Shown here: one piece after another, positions 22,401 to 34,400 of the stretch
How positions within the stretch are numbered: position 1 is the first letter of the stretch
Layout: the number at the start of each line of letters is the position of its first letter
The notes under the pieces: generated by a model
What the model was told of the DNA's origin: nothing
What the model saw: only the letters and a program-made list of their open reading frames with translations
Database searches by the model: none
Translations under genes and position numbers: made by a program
Source of the DNA: Mesostigma viride
Lineage: Eukaryota > Streptophyta > Mesostigmatophyceae > Mesostigmatales > Mesostigmataceae
Reading direction: 5' to 3'
Length of the DNA stretch: 60,000 bases
Assembly: GCA_009746045.1 (NCBI GenBank)
Contig: RPFO01000363.1
Location: 45,001 to 105,000, forward strand

Positions 22401-25400
22401 GCGTGCCGGCAAGTACACGCTTCCTTCATGCGCGTGCCGGCAAGTACACGCGACACGCTTCCTTCATGCGCGTGCCGGCAAGTACACGCGACACGCTTCC
22501 TTCATGCGCGTGCCGGCAAGTACACGCGACACGCTTCCTTCATGTGCGTGCCGGCAAGCACACGCGACACGCTTCCTTCATGTGCGTGCCGGCAAGCACA
22601 CGCGACACGCTTCCTTCATGTGCGTGCCGGCAAGTACACGCGACACGCTTCCTTCATGCGCGTGCCGGCAAGTACACGCGACACGCTTCCTTCATGCGCG
22701 TGCCGGCAAGTACACGCGACACGCTTCCTTCATGCGCGTGCCGGCAAGTACACGCTTCCTTCATGTGCGTGCCGGCAAGTACACGCTTCCTTCATGCGCG
22801 TGCCGGCAAGTACGCGCGACACGCTTCCTTCATGTGCGTGCCGGCAAGCACACGCGACACGCTTCCTTCATGTGCGTGCCGGCAAGTACACGCGACACGC
22901 TTCCTTCATGCGCGTGCCGGCAAGTACACGCGACACGCTTCCTTCATGCGCGTGCCGGCAAGTACACGCGACACGCTTCCTTCATGCGCGTGCCGGCAAG
23001 TACACGCTTCCTTCATGTGCGTGCCGGCAAGTACACGCGACACGCTTCCTCGCTTCCTCGTACTTTCAGGGGTATAGCACAGGAAAGCACGCCCAGCGGC
23101 GTCTCGGGGACCCCTCGGGTGTGGCATCCGCGCAGGGAGCAGGGATGAAGTCCTTACTTGAACGCAGGCCATGTACATGACTTATTTCTATGATTAAGTA
23201 TTGTATTTATGTTGTTCTATTACTGCAAGACATGTGTGGCCTCGCATGTCTATCTGATTCACCTTTTCGACGCATGCGCCCAAACAAGGCCATGGACTGC
23301 CGATGGCCTTGGGACGCCATACAACCACATGGGTAGCTGAGTAGCGCATGCACTCAAGGCCACACTGATACAACCACATGGGTGGCTGAGTAGCGCATGC
23401 ACTCAATGCCACACTGATACAACCAAATGGGTAGCTGAGTAGCGCATGCACTTAATGCCACTAATACTACGAAATGCCACCCACCTCTTCCCCGACCACG
23501 CACTTGGGGCTGCCTTTCCATCACGCCCCATGGCCCCCGCAGGTGTGGTACCCGATGGTGGCCGCGCTGCCGCTGGCTGGGGTCGCGTGACGGCACGCGG
23601 CAGCCACCGGCCCGACCCGGACCCCATCTCTGCCGTGGGAATCATGGGGGGGGGCAGCTGCCCTCTCACCACGAAGATGCTGTACCCCTGCATACGCAAC
23701 GTGCCCAGGAACGCGCTGCCACAGGCCGTGGGGGAAAGGCACACAGAAAAGCAGGTGGGAAGGCACAAAGCGATCAGCCACCGTAGCATATCAATGTATT
23801 ACCTCCTTAGGCAAATACCTATCAGTGAGTTGGGAAAACGAAGTTGTGAGGAAGGTGCGAGCAGGGCAACAACCAAAGGCCACAATTCGTCACAAGGGTG
23901 ATAGTAGCCACATACTCGCAGCGATGTTAAGCACCGCCAGTTTTCTAAAACGGTGCAATGACAATGTCACCCGATTCACCCCTAGCATGTGCGCAGTTGA
24001 CGTGCAGATCCCTGGCAACCGCAACCGCCTTCATGGCAGCAACTCTGTCATTTTCCATGCCCTGTCCCGTTCCACCCGTGTCGCATGGCCGAGGAAACTG
24101 CGTCCCCCTGAACAGGAGCAGTGCGGAGCCATGGACTATCAACAACCCCATGCATGTACGCGCGCGAGTATGCATGCACGCACGCATGCATGCGTGCACA
24201 TATGCATGCACATAAGCGCTAAAATATGCCAGACTGGAACCAGGGATGCCTACCCCTTATCGAGAAAGGGTTGCCCTCGCGAAACCTGGGAATCACACCA
24301 AGGGGGACACGGGGCCTCATTCCAGTTGCCACGAATGCGGCTTGTGCGCGTGCACTACGCTGGTCGAGGGCCACCCATCGGTCGGGGGGGGGGGTTTCCA
24401 ACATTCACAACGCATGGTCGCATGCGGTCACAACGCAACCAAATTATGTGCTGCAGTGCCCCCCCGGCCCATAAGCAACAAGAAGCACAGTTTGATGCCT
24501 TAGGCCTGATAATGAGCGTCCTCTTCCTGCTGGAGCGACGCCTACCTGAGGTATATGGGGGATAGCCACTCGGGCGCATCAAACAGGCTGTTGAGGTTGT
24601 ACCTGCAATACAAGGGAGTATGGGTAGATGCGGAGGCGAGGCAGGCACGTACGTACATAGCGGCGCACACCTCATGAGTATGCGGACAGATACGGTATCA
24701 TGAAACATGGAGGACGGCCATGCTGATCCCCAGGAAAGGATGCGATGATTCCACCCATCGTGATGTGCGGCGAAACAGGGTAGACCAACCACGTTGCAAC
24801 CGCAGACATGAGCCGTCAGCGGCGCGCATGTCATGCCGGATGAGGGGCAGGACATGCCCAGTAGTGGGGGTAAAGCAAGGACTAGCCAGCGAAGCAAGGG
24901 CCGGGGAGGGAGGGCCATGTTCCGAGGCTGCCTGCACTGGAACGGTCATGGGATCAGAAACACCCTCAAACACGGTACACTATGTGACACGCTGGAGTCT
25001 GGGAAGCGGGCCTTGCTCTTCACATCCCTGGGTTGGCAGACCTGAGGCTTGTTGTTGTCAATGTGCGTGACTCCCAGCGTTAGCTAATGCCCCCCCCCCC
25101 CCCTAAGACTCTATAAAAACCCCACTAAATCCCACCAACGCTTTCATCAAGCCCTGCTGTGGTCCTCTAGCTTGTGCTGGCTTCCCGCCTTGTGCCCACT
25201 CACCACTCGCCGTCCAGCCGCCGTACGGCGAACCAGTGGGACTGCAGGTTGCAGATGAAAGCATGCTCCTCGGTGGGCTCCATGGCGGCGGTGCCTGCGT
25301 CCTTGCTGTCGATGGCTGTAGTCGTACAGGCCATCAAGCGCACAATGCCCATCACATGAAGGGATACAAGGGTTCATTCCAACAAGCAGCACACATGTGC

Positions 25401-28400
25401 ATTCCGTCAAGCAGCATAGATCAAGTAGACAACCAGCGCAGGCCAGAAATCGGGAGAATCCGGACCATGGTAGCTCGAGCCTGCCGTTATCTTGTCCGCG
25501 CGTTCGAGTCGTTCAGGATGATGAAGATGAATGGTGATGGAAATGTGTAGATGCCCAGCTCATCAAGCAGAGAAGCGGGGCGAGGGGGCAGGGGGCGGTG
25601 CAGCACATGCTGTCGTTAAAGGGCAAACAAATCATCTCCAGCTTGAGCTCAAGGAAGCGGGCGTGCACGAGGCAGTGATCAGCCATTCGGGGGCACCCAT
25701 GCTATTTCTGTTGCTCACCGCATTGTCAGGGGTGAGGCTCCTTGCTGCTGACCGCACACCCCACACGCTAATGAAATTTAATGCACATAAATTAAATGAC
25801 ATACTGCGGAGTGCCTCCGGTGCACAAAAGTTCTGTACTAAGTGTGTGGTTTGAAGCATGTACTGATTGGACCACTTGTGAGAGGCGAAGCTCGGAATAA
25901 TCGTGTGTGCCTGGCTTCAAGAAGAGCTATGCTGACAGACAGCAGTTGAGCAGGAGTAGCAAAGTGGGACGTGCGGTTTGGGGGGTTTAGGACTTGAGAG
26001 CACAGGGCATTGGGGTGCGGGGAGAAGGGGGTGGGGGCCATTGAGTTGGAGCGGGCACCAAAGCGGTTTTGCTTACGCACGTATGCATTGCAGACCCCAA
26101 ACCTCCAGCATCTTGCTCAGCACCTGCAGGACAAGCCAGGTGGCACGATTGTGTGTGTTTTGGGGGGAAGAGGGTTGTAGCTGTAACGGGATGGGCCCAC
26201 GCAGGACAACAACCACAAGCTTAATATCCACCCGTGCAGTTGCTCACCCTCAAGACAGTGCGAACTATGGGAGGACGAAGCAACAGAGAGCGTCCTGGCA
26301 CCGCCACATGCACATCATGGCCAACTCATCAAACTAGGCGCGATCATCCAACCGTATGCTATGTACACGAGAGGCCTCGATTGAAAATCTATATTGTCTC
26401 AGTAGAATAACTCCACCGACGCTGCTTCGATTCCCTCTCAGATTGATGAGGTTGCCGCACGGCTTGTTCACGACTTGTTGTTGAAAGTATGAAGTAGAGG
26501 TATATAGTTGTCTCATTGATACATTCGTACTTCCCATTCGCAAGTATAATATTACCAGCAGGCACAACCAGGGTCATCTCCCACAATGCCACCTGACAGG
26601 CACCCAATTCCCATGCGGATGCCGCACCTGGATGCTGAAGTTTCCATCCGCGTCGACATTGTTGGACGCCTCCTGGACAACACTCAGCCACACAGGGATG
26701 GAAATACAGGGAAAACAGAGGCGCGAGGGGGATCAAGGGGGCGCGGAATGACAGGGATGGACGGGGGACGAATGGCGAGTGAGGTGAAGGGAGGCAGCAC
26801 GGGGCGGCAAGGACGCAGCAGCCCACTGGGGCGGCAGTTGACCGACAAACCCAACGATCCGGCAGCACAAGGGCAGTCAAAGAAAGAGTGGGAGAGAGGG
26901 AGGGAGGAAGGGATGGAGGGACGGACTGAGGGAAGTCGCTGCTGTCCATGGGAGCAGGGCGCGAGGCCGGCGGGAGACATACCCCTCCTAGCTATCATGC
27001 AAACATAAGTTGATAATATCATGCGAAAATGTTGTGTGAGATGCCCCACGGAACCAAATCTTAGACAAGATAAAACAATCATGGTGGTAGTATGTCGGAG
27101 AAAAACTTAAAGAGCTCATCGGCAAACACGGCGGATGCGCTGTTCTTGCCAAGCAGAGACAGGAGTTCGAAAGACGTCGCGAGGGCCATCTTAGACGACC
27201 CGGGATAGAGGGGTGTGTCCGTACGAATGCTTTGCACAGTTTCCTCGAAATTGCGGGCAAACTCACGGGCCTCCTGCTCAGGCCCGCCATCGGCAGGCAT
27301 GCCACCCATCATGTAGTCATCGACAGACCCGTGCATCATGCTCGCCATCTGGAACCGATTAAACAACAAGGCTGGAACCGTGTCAGAGGGCCTGCATCAA
27401 GTCAAGATGATGCAGGCCCTCCCATCCTACGTCATGATGGCTGCCCGACCTACCTACATTCCAGAAGGAAAATGGTCAATCATCATTGGAAAGATCCACT
27501 AAACTGTGGACCGGATCAGGGCCTGCATCGTCTCGACTCCAGACGATGCAGGCCCTCCAGCAGTGTCGCTATGGCTTTCCTTAGCGCAGGTCTCCCAAAT
27601 TGTAAGGTAGATACACCGTGTGGTTGTTGTCCCGGTTGCGTGAGAAGGTCCAAACCGCGTGCGAAGGTCCAAACGGCGCAGTGTCGTGTGGCCGTTGCTA
27701 AGGTAAGAGATCCGATTTTTTTTTACAATAAAATTTGTTTTAAAACAAGGCAGCCGCATACTGTATGTGACGAGCGTGGCACCGCCGCGACGTGTTTCAC
27801 TCTGGTGAATGGAATGAGATTCCTGCCGGCAAAATACAACGACTAGGATCCAAAAAGATCAATCTCTGAACGTCCAGATTTTTTTTGCGTCGCGCAGTAG
27901 AGTTTTGGTCGATAGCAAAGAAGCGCTTCCGTACTGCACGAATTTAGATAAATTAGTGTGGGTGGTTCCGCTTACAGCACTGTAGATATCAGCTGATTTA
28001 GACCAATTAGTCATTCCGGTGTGCTGAAACAAACTTGGACCAACTAAGGAGAGACGTGAGATGTCAGTCACGATATTCTAAGTTTTTTCCAATCATAATG
28101 ATTTCTTCACCGTTACGAAACAGGCGTGGGTATAAGTAACCGTTGGATAGCACGCGCTGTAAGATAGTGACCTTGAGTGACTGACGCTTGCAAAGGTACC
28201 AAAGGTTCCGAATCCGATTCCCTCCAGGCAATTGCGTCAGCCGCTGCACGTGCCCAGGGATCACTTTTGGCGCAATTTCGAATTTCCGGCGCGGTGAGCT
28301 TTTTTTGGCCGTCCGATTTTCGCAGTGCAAGATTCCTTGCACGTTGCGCCTGCTGTTGGCAGTGGCCGCGCCAACTGCCAACAGCCAAGGCAACTGCAAA

Positions 28401-31400
28401 CGACCAAGAACTTGGAAAGGCGCGGTGTTTGAAAACCTCCATCGCGTCTTGCTCCTCTACCGGAAGTTAACAGGAAGCTCTGAAATTCACAGGAGATTTG
28501 ATCGTGAGATGGTGATTCTGATGCTGTGCTCGTGAGATGGTGATTCCAGGATGGGCAAACATCATCCGCAGCCTGTCCAGGTAGCTTCCGACGAGGTGAA
28601 GAAGCGATTCTTGCAGAACAAGTTCTTGGAGGAGGGGCAGCCCATACTTTGCGTCAGTCCCCAACAATATCAGTCAACGCTGCGCAAGCAGATCGCCGTC
28701 CTGAGCGAGCGTTATCTCGCGCCGAAGATTGTTAGAAAATACCAGGACGAGGAGCATTTCCAGGCCTGCGTTGCCCGTTTGCTCGTAATTTGTCCTTGGG
28801 CTGGGGCGCTGGCAGCGCAAGAGCTTCAGGCTGCAAAAGCTACTTATGCAGTCAGTCTAGAAAAGTTCAAGATAGGAAATCGGAAACAACCGCCCCTCGA
28901 ACCAAAACAGGAGACAGCCGCCAGTTACATTGAGACGCAGTGGTCCCGATACCTCTAAAACCACAAGGACAAGGATTTGAAGAGTCCTAGTGACGATGAC
29001 GACAATGAGGGCGCGGGTCCCCCACGGAAGATGAGGAAAAAGCAAGCGACAGAGCGCGTCAGCACCGTCAATGCCGACTCGCCCACCGGCAGCAGCCGGC
29101 AGCCTCTGAGTTCCCTGACGAACATCGTCGCTTTCGAGAATGCCGCCAAGGTAAATTTAGCTATTCGAAAATCTTTTGTTTTATTTATCGTTTGCAGGTG
29201 GCCAGCGCCCCCAGTGTCATAATTATTTAATGAAACTACCAATGCGTCAATGTACCCGGCCCCTCAGTGTACTCGCTGAAGCATTAACTCGGACCCTTCA
29301 TTTCGTATCAATGCTCTCTTGTGCAGCCCGACGAGATCAAGCCGATGGACATCCAAACGACGCAGGACGACCACATCGAAAGGCTCGAGCGCGAGCTGGC
29401 GGAGGCGAAAATGCGGAGGGCTGCAGCGGCCACCGCAGGGCCCCCAGCTCAGCCGTTGATGCAGAAATCAGCCGCGGGGCCCACTATTTTCATCACGCCA
29501 CCACTCCCGCCAGCAGCCTTTGCTGCTAGCAAAGCGAAGGAGTGCCTCATTGCAGTCCAAGATGGTCCATCTGCCAAGGCTGCTTTTGTACCGGCCGTGA
29601 AGAAGGTGAAAAATTCTGCCTGCAAGGTGGCGGGCGAGGTGGCGGGCGACAAGGCAGGCAACCTGGCGGCCCAGAAAGGGGGCAAGAAGGCAGCCAAGCA
29701 GGCAGAAGGCTCCCCCCCTCTTGACGTGGGCCTGCAACATTTTCTTAGTGCGCTATCTACCAAGGCCACGGTGCGGGATCCACCGGCACAACCAGAGGTT
29801 GGCCCAGCGCTACCTTCTTGTTCTGCCGGACGAGCCGAGCTCGATCATTTGGGAGATCGGCAAGATACAAGCGCACAATCCACGGAAAAGAAAAAGTCCG
29901 TGGGAAATCAAGTTTGTGGATTATTCCGGGCAGACAGCTGTCTACAATGCTTTGGCCTTGGCCTCCGCCTCCGCTTTGGCCTTGGCCTCCGCCTCCGCTT
30001 TGGCCTTGGCCTCCGCATGCGCTTTGGCCTTGGCCTCCGCATGCGCTTTGGCCTTGGCCTCCGCCTGCGCTTTGGCCTTGGCCTCCGCCTGTGCTTTGGC
30101 CTTGGCCTCCGCCTGAGCTTTGGCCTCGGCCTCCGCATGAGCTTTGGCCTTGGCCTCCGGCTCCGCTTTGGCCTTGGCCTCCGCCTCGGCTTTGGCCTTG
30201 GCCTTCGGCTCGGCTTTGGCCTTGGCCTTTGCATTAGCCTTGGAGTCCGCCTCCGGTTTGGCCTTGGCTTTGACCTCTGCTCCCCCCTCCGTCTCCGCCT
30301 CCCTCCCGTCCTCCGCCTCCTCCCCCTCACTGTCCCCACCCTTCCCCTCGTCTGCCATCCTCTTCTTCTTCTTTTCTTGCTTCTTTAGCTGACGCTCTTC
30401 CTCTGCCTTGACCTGACACTTGGCGTTCCACTGGCGGCGCTTGACTTTGCCGTAGTTGACGAGGTCATCCTGGACAACATTGTCCAGGACCACCCAGGCA
30501 TGCAGCTCCTTGCTATCTCCACCCTGCGGCAAACTGTCCATGGGAGCATTGTAGACAGCTGTCTGCCCGGAATAATCCACAAACTTGATTTCCCACGGAC
30601 TTTTTCTTTTCCGTGGATTGTGCGCTTGTATCTTGCCGATCTCCCAAATGATCGAGCTCGGCTCGTCCGGCAGAACAAGAAGGTAGCGCTGGGCCAACCT
30701 CTGGTTGTGCCGGTGGATCCCGCACCGTGGCCTTGGTAGATAGCGCACTAAGAAAATGTTGCAGGCCCACGTCAAGAGGGGGGGAGCCTTCTGCCTGCTT
30801 GGCTGCCTTCTTGCCCCCTTTCTGGGCCGCCAGGTTGCCTGCCTTGTCGCCCGCCACCTCGCCCGCCACCTCACTCGCCTTGCAGTCTGCCTTCTTTCCC
30901 CCCACCTCGCCCGCCTTCTTTCCCCCCGTCCCGGCCACCTTCTTTTCCGCCATCTCCCCCGCCGTCTCGCCCATCTTCTTTCGCACCTTGTCACCCTCAC
31001 GCCCCTCCTTGCAGGCAGAATTTTCCACCTTCTTCACGGCCGGTACAAAAGCAGCCTTGGCAGATGGACCATCTTGAACTGCAATGAGGCACTCCTTCGC
31101 TTTGCTAGCAGCAAAGGCTGCTGGCGGGAGTGGTGGCGTGATGAAAATAGTGGGCCCCGCGGCTGATTTCTGCATCAACGGACTGCATACGGTGCGTGCA
31201 AACTGCATATTTGCATTGCCAAAGGCTGGAGCCCACTGCCACCACTCCAAGAGCCAAAGTGCGCTTTGGCCTTTCCGATGAGCCGCCTTTCCTTTTCCGT
31301 TCGCCCTCCGGCCCTTTTCCTTTCCCCGCCTCCCTTCCTCCCCCTCCCTCCCTTCAACCCTACAAGCCACCACGCTCACCCCACACACTGCCGCGACAGT

Positions 31401-34400
31401 GCTTGAGTGCGCTCTCACCCTCATGCCTCCTCTCAGCTGTAAAGGAAACACACGCTCGCTCACCATCACGACCAGCCCCATCGTCACGACACCACCATCC
31501 TGGGCGGTGTCATGCGTGGGGGGCTCTCACCCTCCTGCCTCCTCCCTGTTGGGGAACCTCAGTGGGGCCCCGTCTCACCTTCACGACACCACCCCACCCA
31601 TATACTTGGGCCTCGCCCTCATGCCTTGTCCCTGTTGTGGAACCATGCTTCCTTACTGTCTCTCGTCACAAGGCTTCCTCGCCACCGTAGCGTGGCGCTC
31701 ACGTGGGGCTCTTACCGTCATGAACTTGAGAAACTCAGCCGAGTCTACGCCCGCCTCCGCCATCATCTCCTTCTCTCGCATGTCTAGTTCCTGCGTGCAC
31801 ATGCCACGCATGCCGGCGATAGACATGCTTGGGAGTATAAGGCGTGGTGGGGTGGCTATAGTGACCATGGGACGGTGAGGTATGGCGGTGCGGCTATAGT
31901 GATCGTGGGAGTGTGATGCGCGGCAGTGCGGCTAGAGTGACCATGCCCTGTGACAGGCAGGAGATGGGCGACACTGTGTGATGCCTACGCATGCATCCCT
32001 CAAAACATTGCAAGTCTGGGAGAAGGGAAGGGGAGGGAGGGAGGGAGGGAGGGAGGGAGGGAGGGAGGGAGGGAGGGAGGGAGGGAGGGAGGGAGGGAGG
32101 GAGGGAGGGAGGGAGAGGAGGAGGGAGGGAGGGAGGGAGGGAGGGAGGGAGGAGGGAGGGAGGAGGGAGGGAGGGAGGGAGGGAGGGAGGGAGGAGGGAG
32201 GGAGGGAGGGAGGGAGGGAGGAGGGAGGGAGGGAGGGAGGGAGGGAGGGAGGGAGGGAGAGGAGGGAGGAGGGAGGGAGGGAGGGAGGAGGGAGGGAGGG
32301 AGGGAGGAGGGAGGGAGGGAGGGAGGGAGGGAGGGAGGGAGGAGGGGGAGGGAGGGAGGGAGGGAGGGAGGAGGGAGGGGGAGGGAGGGAGGGAGGGAGG
32401 GAGGGAGGGAGGGAGGGAGGGAGGGAGGGAGGAGGGAGGGAGGGAGGGAGGGAGGGAGGAGGGAGGGAGGGAGGGAGGGAGGAGGGAGGGAGGGAGGGAG
32501 GGAGGGAGGGAGGGAGGAGGGAGGAGGGGGGAGGGAGGAGGAGGGAGGGAGGGAGGGAGGAGGGAGGGAGGGAGGGAGGGAGGGAGGGATGCGCGTGTAC
32601 TTGAAGCAAGCGCACAAGATACTTGCCTATAAAACTCAGTGGCGATATCGCGGCCAGCATGTGGCAAGAACGCCAAAATGGCTACGAGAAGGATAGGAAT
32701 GCCGCACGGAAAGCCCCATGGCTGTGTGCGCCATCCCCACCCCGCTGCTGCGTACCTGTGCGACAGTGGCCAGCTCCACCTCAGAGAAGTAGGGACCCTG
32801 CAGGGGGTGGCGAGGGGGATCAGGCAGGGAGACACCGATCGGAACTGCAGTGATCATCCCATTTCCAAATCCTTGACCCTGTCACCCTAAATCTCCCCCC
32901 CCCTCGTCCTGGCCTCCCCCACCCAGTACGCAAGGTCAAGCACAAGTGCAGACCCATATGCTTGCGCAGTCGCTCGCAAACAGGCGGACGTCCACCCTTG
33001 AGTCTGGCTTGTGCCTGGCGATCTGGGCATGTACTATGGCCATCACACTGCCCAGTGCAGAAATAAAGCCACACCTATTTTTGCACACATCCGCCGAGAT
33101 AACAGCCCCACTACCATCAGGGTGAACGGAGTAAAGAATTTCCAGATCCCTACCTGAAGCTTCCTAATGCAATCGACCACACGACGCAGACGGGGATATG
33201 GCACAGCATAGCATCCCTGGTGATGAGAGTATGCCGCCCTTCAGAGGGGCTGGCCGTTTGTCATCAGGCGATAAAAAAGCAGCTCAGACTCCTTCGGAAG
33301 GCTGAACTGGTTAATGTCATTGTCCCATGTGAACAATCTAAAAATACACTGCCTCTGTAAGACAAGGAGAAACACCCTCCGTCGACTGGGGTCCACTGCC
33401 TCTGTAAGACAAGGAGAAACACCCTCCGTCGATTGGGGTCCACTGCCTCTGTAAGACAAGGAGAAACACCCTCCGTCGACTGGGGTCCACTGCCTCCGTA
33501 AGACAAGGAGAAACACCCTCCGTCGACTGGGGTCCACTGCCTCTGTAAGACAAGGAGAAACACCCTCCGTCGACTGGGGTCCACTGCCTCTGTAAGACAA
33601 GGAGAAACACCCTCCGTCGACTTGCGATACCTGGACTTGTGTCAGTTTTGTTTACCCACAGAATGCAGCATGATTGCTCGGGCTAGCAAAAGGTCGATAC
33701 GTGCGTTCGTGGATAAAGCCATACCGCAGACCAACAAAATGTAGGCAAAAAGGGTCCTGAACGGCCGCGTGCCTCTGTCGGACATACACAACACGTAAAC
33801 AAGCCAGGAAGCCCGCAAGCTCAGCACACAGGTGATCTATGCCACATGAAAAGCTGGTCACTGTACCGCCACGTCACCATAATGCCTATAGTGACTATAC
33901 CGCCACGCACCTGCAGGAGCGTGTTCAGGCAATGCACTGCGCACAGACGGGACACCTGGCGACGCAGGCAGTAAAATTCACAGTATCCAGGAAAGGGTGT
34001 ATGGGCAGCATGGACGGCGCAAGGGCACATGAGCGGCGGTGAGCCAAGAGCAGTGCAATTTTAATCTAAAGGAGCTGCTAGGTGGAGTCGAAAGAGCCGC
34101 GTGAATGGTGTGAGGGCGACGTGATGGAGATAGGGTGCTCTCAAATTCTGCTTGTTTCACGGGCAAGGTTCTTCACGGAATGGGACGGACCTCGTGCATG
34201 GCCACGAGCGACTTTGACTGATGTGCACAAGCATGCTGAATCCCGTTTGGTTCTCGGGCCCGTAGTGTAGGACGGTGAGACCCTATCTATTGTTATTATT
34301 AGTGAGCACACAGAGGGGCAAATGAGGGTTATAGCCTCTTCAATGAATGGCAAGGATGGAGGCAGCATGGACGCCGTAAGGCATGGATGGGACTGGGTCT

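Larger units (their letters stand above)
29453..31181. repeat. Recent inverted duplication, arms about 500 and 636 bp
   Basis: The left arm 29453-29950 (+) and right arm 30546-31181 (-) are nearly identical. The right arm has an extra 138 bp (46 codons, starting [11 protein letters not shown]) that is missing from the left. The spacer 29951-30545 contains an 18-bp tandem repeat and a unique continuation of the right-arm frame. The two arms encode the same protein segment ([20 protein letters not shown]) on opposite strands. The transcript of the host intron could fold into a long hairpin here. Confidence 0.9.

Noticed and set aside
20260-23055. Possible CRISPR-like array
   Set aside because: The units are directly tandem with no unique spacers, and the genome is eukaryotic. 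It is a minisatellite.
20194-23180. Three overlapping plus-strand frames of more than 900 residues
   Set aside because: All are translations of the stop-free 38-bp minisatellite, antisense to and within an intron of the ataxin-3 gene; the unit length rotates frame.
31950-32835. Glu-Gly-Gly-Arg and Pro-Pro-Ser-Leu frames
   Set aside because: Translations of the (GGGA)n tract lying between ataxin-3 exons 3 and 4.
33241-33610. Minus-strand frames with repeated [14 protein letters not shown]
   Set aside because: Produced by the 47-bp intronic tandem repeat.
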